From the NCBI GenBank assembly GCA_030049955.1, contig JASIJX010000031.1, positions 1 to 12,873 of the forward strand: a stretch of 12,873 bases of DNA, given 5' to 3'. Position 1 is the first letter of the stretch. Every line of letters starts with the position of its first letter. Shown piece after piece: positions 7,492 to 12,873 of this stretch. Under the pieces are notes generated by a model. It searched no databases, was not told where the DNA came from, and saw only the letters and a program-made list of their open reading frames with translations. Source of the stretch: Acidobacteriaceae bacterium. Lineage in GTDB: Bacteria > Acidobacteriota > Terriglobia > Terriglobales > Acidobacteriaceae. The position numbers were made by a program, and so were the translations under genes.

Positions 7492-8503
7492 TTGTTTGAG
7501 CCGGTGCAGCCAGAACCGGTGAGGCGAGAATCTCGTCGATCCCGCTGAGCTCGCTTCTCGAGAAGGCCAGGTTCTTCAGCGCACCGACGTTCTGTTCCAG
7601 CTGATCGACACGGCTGGCGCCGACGATGACGCTGGTCATGACCGGATTGCGAAGCGTCCAAGCCACAGCCATCTGCGCCAAGGGCTGCCCGCGCTGCTTT
7701 GCGATCTCCCCAAGACTGCGGACCCTATCGAGCACCTGGGGCGTTATCTGCTCGGGTTTGAGAAAAACCGACCGCGCGGCTCGTGAGTCCGCGGGAAGGC
7801 CTTTAAGATAACGATCAGTCAGCAGCCCCTGCGCGAGCGGACTAAAGCCGATGCAGCCGACCCGCTCTCGCTCCAGTACGTCGAACAGACCCTGCTCTGG
7901 CTTGCGATTGAACATCGAATACTGAACCTGATGAATCAGGCACGGTGTGCCGAGCTGCCGCAGAATCTCGATTGCGTGCTTGGACTGTTCGGGATCGTAA
8001 TTGGAGATGCCAGCGTAGAGCGCCTTGCCTGAGCGCACCGCCTGATCGAGGGCCGACATTGTCTCTTCTAGAGGCGTTTCGGGGTCGGGGCGATGCGAAT
8101 AGAAGACGTCCACATAGTCGAGCTTCATGCGTCGCAGGCTTTGATCGAGGCTAGCCAGCAGGTATTTTCGGGAGCCCCAGTCCCCATAGGGCCCGGGCCA
8201 CATATCGTAGCCGGCCTTGGTGGAGATGATGATTTCATCGCGATAAACGCCCAGATCGGAGGACAGGATCTCACCCAAGGTGGCCTCGGCCGATCCCGGA
8301 GGCGGCCCATAGTTGTTGGCCAGATCGAAGTGGATAATTCCGAGATCGAAGGCGCGCAAAATCATGGCACGACTGTTGGCCAAGGTGTCGACGCCGCCAA
8401 AGTTGTGCCAGAGACCGAGAGAGAGTGCTGGTAACCGAACCCCGCTCCTGCCGCTTCGGCGATAGGGCATTGAATTATAACGATCATCCCTGGCAAGATA
8501 CAT
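7484..8503 (-). CDS. yghZ: Aldo/keto reductase, YghZ-like (L-glyceraldehyde-3-phosphate reductase type)
   Basis: A cytosolic NADPH-dependent carbonyl reductase of 339 residues that closely resembles E. coli YghZ (also called Gpr) along its whole length. Shared stretches include RLPALSLGLWHNFG, FDLANNYGPPPGSAE, IISTKAGYDMWPGPYG and SRKYLLASLDQSL. The catalytic tetrad is visible as D60, Y65, K96 and H137. The cofactor-phosphate motif is GASRVDQLEQNV (295-306). The start at 8503 is supported by homology, because MYLARDDRYNSMPYRRSG lines up with the YghZ N-terminus; the internal ATG at codon 12 is less likely. It begins 21 bases after the upstream epimerase gene and overlaps the lyase gene by 8 bases. 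In this block it may reduce a sugar aldehyde or keto sugar. The E. coli activity on L-glyceraldehyde 3-phosphate is family knowledge, not proof here. Confidence 0.92.
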   Translation of the reverse strand: MYLARDDRYNSMPYRRSGRSGVRLPALSLGLWHNFGGVDTLANSRAMILRAFDLGIIHFDLANNYGPPPGSAEATLGEILSSDLGVYRDEIIISTKAGYDMWPGPYGDWGSRKYLLASLDQSLRRMKLDYVDVFYSHRPDPETPLEETMSALDQAVRSGKALYAGISNYDPEQSKHAIEILRQLGTPCLIHQVQYSMFNRKPEQGLFDVLERERVGCIGFSPLAQGLLTDRYLKGLPADSRAARSVFLKPEQITPQVLDRVRSLGEIAKQRGQPLAQMAVAWTLRNPVMTSVIVGASRVDQLEQNVGALKNLAFSRSELSGIDEILASPVLAAPAQTNA

Positions 8504-8524
8504 AGCGATTTTTCCAACCTTTGG

Positions 8525-9346
8525 TTATTCAGCGAAAACCTTATCGCGCAGATCGACAAGGAACCGCAGCGTTTTTGCCGATTCCGACTGGTAATCGAAT
8601 GGTCCCTGAGCTGTGCTGATCCAGGGATGCGCCGATGAGACGGTGCGCTGATAACCTACATCGCGCAGCACGCGGAAGATGTGGAGGATCTTTTCTGTGC
8701 TGTTTCCGTAGTTCGGTTGATAAGTGTCTCCCTGGATGTGCACGTGTACGCAGTAGGCGGGATCAACGGCGATATCCTCAAAGGGCTCATCGACTGCGAC
8801 GAAGTAATTCAGGTCCGCCATGACCCGGATGTTGGACAGGTCCATCTCTTTGGCAAAGGCCAGACCATCCGTGTACCTGGGAAAGACCGTGTGCGGATTG
8901 GCGGTGGGCTCGAGAGCGATGACGATACCGTGCTTTTGCGCATACTTGTTTATCATCGCGCAGTACTCGATGGCTTGATCAGTGGCCTTGGTCCTCGAGA
9001 AATCGTCGGGTACGGCAAAGAAGTTGCCCCAGATACCGGCGACCATGCCTGTACTCAATTCGGCGAGGCGGCGGCAGTGCTGTTCTGCCTGTCGCTCCAG
9101 CTCCGCAAAGGGTGTGGGGCACTTGCCCGTAATGAGCTCGTCTTTGAGCCAGTGGCTTGCCGCGGTGAATGCCGGCTGATGCCAGCTCTTGATTTCATTG
9201 CGTTTTTTGTGCCATGCCTCTTCGCCGTCATAGGGAAGAACGAGCTCGGTGATCGGCACCTCGGCGGCTTCCCATCCAGGTGCCAGATCGAGAGGAGGCT
9301 TCATGGCGACGTTGTCGATATTCAGTCCAAGCTTGAATTGCGTCAT
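8525..9346 (-). CDS. Sugar phosphate isomerase/epimerase-like TIM-barrel protein (paralogue A)
   Basis: 273 residues of the AP-endonuclease-2-like TIM-barrel superfamily that includes xylose isomerase-like and D-tagatose 3-epimerase-like enzymes. Visible putative metal ligands are E146 (ALEPTANPH), D178 (VMADLNYF) and H203 (HVHIQGD). The fourth ligand, normally a Glu after the strand that would be RTVSSAHPW (234-242), is not seen: Ala239-His240 stand there. There is no signal peptide, so it should be cytosolic. It is a clear paralogue of the gene just upstream, sharing ASHWL, EPFEDI/QPFEDI, PW(I/V)ST and GPFD. The ATG follows the upstream stop by 15 bases with GGGAG as ribosome site. The substrate could be a free or phosphorylated keto sugar, and the reaction is not determined by sequence. 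Confidence 0.86.
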   Translation of the reverse strand: MTQFKLGLNIDNVAMKPPLDLAPGWEAAEVPITELVLPYDGEEAWHKKRNEIKSWHQPAFTAASHWLKDELITGKCPTPFAELERQAEQHCRRLAELSTGMVAGIWGNFFAVPDDFSRTKATDQAIEYCAMINKYAQKHGIVIALEPTANPHTVFPRYTDGLAFAKEMDLSNIRVMADLNYFVAVDEPFEDIAVDPAYCVHVHIQGDTYQPNYGNSTEKILHIFRVLRDVGYQRTVSSAHPWISTAQGPFDYQSESAKTLRFLVDLRDKVFAE

Positions 9347-9361
9347 CCCATTTCTCCCGGG

Positions 9362-10168
9362 CTAGTCACTGTAGACTTCATCGCGCAGGCGGCGCAGGTA
9401 GGTGAGGGTCTTGGCGGTCTCGGCTGTCAGGTCGAACGGACCAGGCTGCGTGCTCACCCAGGGACAGGCGCAGGAGACACCGCCGCGATAGTCGATCTCA
9501 CGCAGTACGCGGAAGAAGGCCTTGTGGGTCTTCTCAAGATCGCCTACGCCGGGCTGTCCGTGATCGCCGGCGATGTGGCAGTGGAGGCAGCGTTCGGGAG
9601 CAAGCTTGATGTCTTCGAAGGGCTGATTGAGCTTGAGGAAGTAGTTCATGTCGGCCATGATCTGCACGTGGGGATGATCGACGCGCTTCACAAACTCGAG
9701 GCCTTCCTTGTAGGTGGGCCAGAGCGTGTCGAGATCGGCCATGGGCTCGAGCATGATATCGATGCCGAGGGGACCCGCGATCTCGCCCATCAGATTGGCG
9801 TAGCGGATGGCCTGATCCATCTGCTGGGTCAATGAGTAGTCTTTCGCCTTGGGGAACCACAGGCCATAGATTCCAGCCCTGGTGACGCCGATCTCAGCGA
9901 GACGTTTGAGCGCGCGGCGGCTCCAGAACTCAAGCAGCTCCCAGTCTGCGTGCGGGGTAGTGCAGGGTTTATTCAGCCAGTGGCTTGCCACCTTGATCGG
10001 CGAAATGCCCAACGCGGCCAGCTCTTTTTTGCGGTTCTCCCAGTCCTCATGCGTGATATAGGGGGAAACCAGTACCTCAGTGGGAATTTCGAACATCTCA
10101 AAGCCTGGCGCAATCTTCGCAGGTTCCATCTTCGGTCCATCACCGAACAAGATCGACAGCTCGAACAT
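9362..10168 (-). CDS. Sugar phosphate isomerase/epimerase-like TIM-barrel protein (paralogue B)
   Basis: 268 residues, the same fold and family as the following gene. Putative metal ligands are E141 (IMLEPMADLD), D172 (IMADMNYF) and H198 (HCHIAGD). As in paralogue A the canonical C-terminal Glu is missing, with Ala234-Cys235 in VSCACPWVST (231-240). There is no signal peptide. The ATG is preceded by AAAGGAAG, a good ribosome site. It lies 107 bases after the GH30 gene and 15 bases before paralogue A, so the two are almost certainly cotranscribed and may act in sequence or as a hetero-oligomer (inference). Confidence 0.86.
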   Translation of the reverse strand: MFELSILFGDGPKMEPAKIAPGFEMFEIPTEVLVSPYITHEDWENRKKELAALGISPIKVASHWLNKPCTTPHADWELLEFWSRRALKRLAEIGVTRAGIYGLWFPKAKDYSLTQQMDQAIRYANLMGEIAGPLGIDIMLEPMADLDTLWPTYKEGLEFVKRVDHPHVQIMADMNYFLKLNQPFEDIKLAPERCLHCHIAGDHGQPGVGDLEKTHKAFFRVLREIDYRGGVSCACPWVSTQPGPFDLTAETAKTLTYLRRLRDEVYSD

Positions 10169-10275
10169 ATTGCTTCCTTTCGTTCAGTCGGTTTCTATCG
10201 CCCACGTGCCCCACCCCTTCGCGCCGACTCAACCCGCGTCCCAAAATTGGCACTGCGGCGTCCGGCGCCGGCCCT
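10169..10275. other. Spacer between GH30 and epimerase genes
   Basis: 107 bases without a gene. CCGGCGCCGG (10262-10271) is a perfect 10-bp palindrome right after the GH30 stop, but no T-run follows, so it is not a convincing terminator. No good promoter is seen before the epimerase gene on the minus strand. Read-through from the GH30 promoter is therefore the simplest view, perhaps with some attenuation. Confidence 0.4.
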
Positions 10276-11625
10276 TTAGCCGCGCCATACCGCTGTTACC
10301 ATCGAGTTCCCGGGAACGCGGATCTCCGCGTACGACTTCTCGTTCATAATCATCGGCACCACACGTTCCTTACCCGCATTCGTCAGTACCAGCACCTGGG
10401 AGCCGTCAGAGTTCCGAAAGGCTACGTGCGCGATTCCCTTCGGACCACGCCTCGATCGCAACCGCACCGCGTTCCGCTGCACCGCGGTCGAAAAATGTGC
10501 GAGAGCCCAGTACTGCCCGTTCGGTTGAATACACTTCGTCTGGGAATCGATCGTGACAAGTCCAGCGCATGCAAAGGGCCCGATATTCGGGAAGCCCTTT
10601 TCATCCAGAGCCAGGTTCCAGGCAATGATGCATCGGGCCCAGTTCTTCATAATTGCCGTAAAGCGGGAGCCCCAGAACACCCAATTTGTCGTAAGAGCCG
10701 GGTCTGTGAGATCTTCTGGTCCCCCTTCGGTCCAGTACATGTGTTTTTCCGGATATGCTCGCTGAACAACAGACATTGCTGACGGATGCCCGGAATAGCC
10801 GTGCCACGCGACACCGTCGACAATTTTAGATACCGCGGGCTGCGACAACTGGCTCAGCACGCGGCCCCAAAGATCGTAGTTGTGGTCAAGGATCCAAATC
10901 TTGGGAGGGGTTTGCCGTTTGGCCATCCTTGGCCCGAGGTGCTCGGAAACGAAGAGGCTCTCGGTACCCTGGGTCCAGATGCAGGCTGGCATCAGGCCTT
11001 CCTGGTCGGTATCAACCTCGTTCTGCACCGAGAGGGCGCCCACGTCGATACCCATCTCTGCGTAGGCATCGAGGAACTTATCAAAGTACTCAGCGTAGGC
11101 GGCAAGGTACTTACGGCGCATGGACCCGCCGAGCATGGTGCCGCCTGCCTTCATCCAACCAGGCGGACTCCACGGTGAAGCCAGGAGGAAGAGCTCGGGG
11201 CTGAGCTTCTTGGCTTCGCGGATGATGGGCACGATGTAGGCGCGGTCGTGTTCGACCGTGAAGCATTTCAGCTCCGAATCGGGACCGTGCTCAGCATAGC
11301 TGTAGGCCTTTGTGGCGTAGTCACTGGAGCCGATACAGATTCGGCAACAGTTAAGCTTGAGCCCCGAGCCGCTGAAGACACTGGTGAGAAACTCCTTTTT
11401 CTTCTCCGTCTCGAGCTTGTCGATCAGAAAGCAGGCTGCGTCCGTTAGGGCAGCGCCGAAGCCGAGGATGCTTTGGTATGTCTGACCCGAATCAATGGCA
11501 ATCGCATCGGAGACCTTATCGCCTTGCGGGCGCATTTTGACTTCTTCAAGAACAGCAAGCCGTTTGTCGTCGTGGGTGACAAAGCTTCGGATAATCCCCC
11601 GCGAATCTGGAGCCGCGCGTAGCAA
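10276..11625 (-). CDS. Glycoside hydrolase family 30 protein (glucosylceramidase / beta-glycanase type)
   Basis: 449 residues of a retaining beta-glycosidase. Family landmarks are GQTYQSILGFGAALTDAA (47-64), ASPWSPPGWMK (149-159), the acid/base region SVQNEVDTD with E203, and the nucleophile region MYWTEGGPED with E300. A C-terminal beta-sandwich follows from about 385 (NSDGSQVLVLTNAG). GH30 enzymes act on beta-glucosyl, beta-1,6-glucan, beta-xylosyl or related links, and the subfamily is not certain here. The acid/base Glu is followed by Val where clan GH-A enzymes usually have Pro (NEP). No signal peptide is visible, unusual for a glycan-degrading enzyme. The start is TTG at 11623-11625, because no ATG lies upstream before the in-frame stop. 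AGGAG at 11637-11641 is 11 bases away. It is the first gene of the enzyme block. Confidence 0.88.
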   Translation of the reverse strand: MLRAAPDSRGIIRSFVTHDDKRLAVLEEVKMRPQGDKVSDAIAIDSGQTYQSILGFGAALTDAACFLIDKLETEKKKEFLTSVFSGSGLKLNCCRICIGSSDYATKAYSYAEHGPDSELKCFTVEHDRAYIVPIIREAKKLSPELFLLASPWSPPGWMKAGGTMLGGSMRRKYLAAYAEYFDKFLDAYAEMGIDVGALSVQNEVDTDQEGLMPACIWTQGTESLFVSEHLGPRMAKRQTPPKIWILDHNYDLWGRVLSQLSQPAVSKIVDGVAWHGYSGHPSAMSVVQRAYPEKHMYWTEGGPEDLTDPALTTNWVFWGSRFTAIMKNWARCIIAWNLALDEKGFPNIGPFACAGLVTIDSQTKCIQPNGQYWALAHFSTAVQRNAVRLRSRRGPKGIAHVAFRNSDGSQVLVLTNAGKERVVPMIMNEKSYAEIRVPGNSMVTAVWRG

Positions 11626-11641
11626 AGTGGAGATTTCTCCT

Positions 11642-11657
11642 AAACAATCGATTGTTT
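11642..11657. promoter_or_regulatory. Candidate LacI-family operator at the GH30 promoter (perfect 16-bp palindrome)
   Basis: AAACAATCGATTGTTT is its own reverse complement, with a central CG. Its core, CAATCGATTG, matches the CAAWCGNTTG pattern found around the receptor promoter. It would cover about +7 to +22 of the GH30 transcript, the position of the classical lac operator, and it ends next to the ribosome-binding site. Confidence 0.68.
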
Positions 11658-11669
11658 TACAATAGGTCG

Positions 11670-11699
11670 ATTCTAGTCACAACTGTTTGAGACGGTCAA
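11670..11699 (-). promoter_or_regulatory. Predicted housekeeping-type promoter of the GH30-led gene block
   Basis: On the minus strand, TTGACC (11694-11699, five of six) is followed by an 18-base spacer and TAGAAT (11670-11675, five of six). It starts just after the ABC-gene terminator and lies immediately before the palindromic operator. The start point is predicted near 11663. The spacing and box quality resemble the receptor promoter at 3824-3853. Confidence 0.65.
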
Positions 11700-11703
11700 G
11701 GAT

Positions 11704-11730
11704 AAAAAACGGGGGCGAATGCCGCCCGCG
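11704..11730 (-). terminator. Rho-independent terminator of the ABC transporter gene
   Basis: On the minus strand, a GC-rich hairpin (GGGCG and CGCCC, loop of five, extended by two pairs past one G-G mismatch) is followed by TTTTTT (A6 at 11704-11709 on the plus strand). It lies about 110 bases after the ABC stop codon and insulates the GH30 promoter from upstream transcription. Confidence 0.72.
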
Positions 11731-11838
11731 GCCTCAAGCCCTGGCCGCCCAAGTTCCACTGGGAGCAGATCCGGGCGATGCGCCCGCGCATAGCTGGCAA
11801 GCGCCCGTTGCCTCCACTTATGCGCGTCCGGCTTCTCT
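11731..11838. other. 3' untranslated stretch after the ABC gene
   Basis: About 108 bases between the ABC stop codon and its terminator. Short frames cross it, but none has a start, ribosome site or recognisable protein. I see nothing functional here. Confidence 0.4.
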
Positions 11839-12855
11839 TCAGGCGCCATGCAACTGCAGATCGAAGTGGCACGCCACCAATCGTCCCGGAGCGATGGTGC
11901 GCAGAGCCGGTTCCTGGTACGCACAAATCTCCTGGCGATACAGGCAGCGCGAATGGTAAGGGCATCCGGCAGCGGTCGTCTCCGGATCGGGAGCGTGGTC
12001 TTGTGCAACGTGCTCGCGCTGGTGCGGCGCGGCGTCGATCCCGGGCTGTGGAGGAGGTGCCGCGGCGAGGAGCGATTCGGTGTACGGATGGCGGGGAGTG
12101 CGATAAATATCATATTTCCCACCGATCTCAGCGATGCGGCCGCGATAGAGCACGGCGACAGAATCACAGAGATAGCGCACGACTCCCAGATCATGCGCGA
12201 TGAACAGGTATGTGATGCCAAGCTTCTGCTGCAGATCAAGCATGAGGTTCAGTATCTGCGCCTGCACCGAGACATCGAGGGCGGAAACCGCCTCATCGGC
12301 CACGACCAGCTCAGGGCGCGTGACCAGCGCGCGCGCAATGCCGATGCGTTGACGCTGCCCTCCGCTGAAGGCATGCGGATAGCGGCCGAGATACTCGCGG
12401 CGCAGACCGACGAGCTCTGTGACTTCGGCGACACGGTCGTCAATCTCACTCCGGGCGATGCCATGTACGGCACGAAGGGGCTCGGCGATGATGCGCGCGA
12501 CGGTCATGCGCGGATCGAGCGAGCTGTAGGGGTCCTGGAAGATCATCTGAATCTTGCGCCGCAAAGGCCTCATCTGCTTGGGCTTCAGGGCGCCGAGGTC
12601 GATCATCTCCGAGCCTGCATCCGCAAAGAGAATGGCGCCATGGTCCGGCTCAACGACACGTAGGATCATTCTTCCGATGGTGGTTTTGCCGGAGCCGCTT
12701 TCGCCAACAAGGCCGAAAGTGCGGCCGCGATCGATGGAGAAGGTGACCCGATCGACAGCGCGTACTGTGCCCGAGCCCGAGGCAAAGAATCCGCCGCCCA
12801 GACGATAGGACTTGGAGAGATCGCGCACGACGAGAAGGTTCCGCTGCTCCGTCAT
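11839..12855 (-). CDS. Oligopeptide/dipeptide-type ABC transporter ATP-binding protein (OppF/DppF-like)
   Basis: The ATPase subunit of an inner-membrane importer of the Opp/Dpp class, which moves peptides, nickel or in some cases oligosaccharides. Numbered from the upstream ATG at 12870, it shows Walker A GESGSGKTT (56-64), Q-loop Q112, signature FSGGQRQ (168-174), Walker B ELVVADEA (187-194) and H-loop H226. The C-terminal oligo_HPY region has RTPRHPYTESLLAA and the cysteines C303, C309, C316 and C334 (GCPYHSRC and following), the pattern linked to an Fe-S cluster in this family. I favour the ATG at 12853-12855 (MTEQRNLLVV), which has GGAG nine bases upstream. The ATG at 12868-12870 is possible, and the frame is still open at the window edge. 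Partner permease and binding-protein genes are presumably upstream, outside the window. A link to the glycan genes is possible but unproven. Confidence 0.9.
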   Translation of the reverse strand: MTEQRNLLVVRDLSKSYRLGGGFFASGSGTVRAVDRVTFSIDRGRTFGLVGESGSGKTTIGRMILRVVEPDHGAILFADAGSEMIDLGALKPKQMRPLRRKIQMIFQDPYSSLDPRMTVARIIAEPLRAVHGIARSEIDDRVAEVTELVGLRREYLGRYPHAFSGGQRQRIGIARALVTRPELVVADEAVSALDVSVQAQILNLMLDLQQKLGITYLFIAHDLGVVRYLCDSVAVLYRGRIAEIGGKYDIYRTPRHPYTESLLAAAPPPQPGIDAAPHQREHVAQDHAPDPETTAAGCPYHSRCLYRQEICAYQEPALRTIAPGRLVACHFDLQLHGA

Positions 12856-12873
12856 TCCTATTTTCTCCATCGA

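Noticed and set aside
8681..9835. 384-codon plus-strand reading frame opposite the two epimerase paralogues
   Set aside because: It spans both paralogues on the opposite strand, has no recognisable domain or good ribosome site, and is explained by codon bias of the real minus-strand genes.
10262..10271. CCGGCGCCGG palindrome as a GH30 terminator
   Set aside because: The arms are short and no T-run follows on the minus strand. It is more likely a chance GC-rich palindrome or a mild pause.
10169..10275. Separate promoter for the epimerase-reductase-lyase genes
   Set aside because: TTGAGT can be found as a -35, but no -10-like hexamer stands at a workable distance, so I did not annotate one.
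11673..12239. 188-codon minus-strand frame overlapping the ABC gene in another frame
   Set aside because: It lies inside the ABC coding region out of frame and runs through the terminator. No family resemblance.
11848..12663. 271-codon plus-strand frame opposite the ABC ATPase gene
   Set aside because: The minus strand carries an ATPase with every expected motif. The plus-strand frame is unrelated to any family I recognise.

Overview
The window looks like a carbohydrate-utilisation island from an Acidobacteriota chromosome (Terriglobia-like). This assignment is an inference. It rests on a 1196-residue Oar-type TonB-dependent receptor with an N-terminal carboxypeptidase-regulatory-like domain, a truncated paralogue of it next door, moderately GC-rich sequence, and a LacI regulator beside glycan-processing enzymes. 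No rRNA, tRNA, CRISPR array or insertion sequence was recognised.

Layout from left to right. A strong hairpin terminator (7-34) closes the minus-strand receptor gene (63-3653). A 400-base regulatory stretch follows, with a near-consensus promoter and three LacI-type half-palindromes. Next is an 87-codon remnant of a second receptor gene (4060-4323, minus). It is separated from a divergent, plus-strand LacI/GalR regulator (4467-5627) by a 143-base region with a 20-bp palindrome. A hairpin then separates lacI from a convergent minus-strand gene block. In transcription order that block is GH30 glycosidase (11625-10276), two tandem TIM-barrel isomerase/epimerase paralogues (10168-9362, 9346-8525), a YghZ-type aldo/keto reductase (8503-7484) and a heparinase II/III-type lyase (7491-5716). 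The right end carries the ATPase subunit of an Opp/Dpp-type ABC importer (12855-11839), with its own terminator.

How the parts may work together (inference). The receptor would import a glycan fragment across the outer membrane. None of the five catabolic enzymes shows a signal peptide, so GH30, lyase, reductase and isomerases appear to act on internalised oligosaccharides or modified sugars. The exact substrate cannot be read from the sequence. A shared site, CAAWCGNTTG, occurs three times around the receptor promoter and once, inside a perfect 16-bp palindrome, just downstream of the predicted GH30 start point. This suggests that receptor and enzyme block are one regulon under a LacI-family repressor. 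The lacI gene itself carries a different palindrome (TTAGTGAACTGGTTTACTAA type), so either one repressor reads two site types or a second regulator is involved.

The most unusual points are the two-promoter operator set, the truncated receptor duplicate with intact expression signals, and the paired TIM-barrel paralogues in which the usual fourth metal-binding Glu is not visible.
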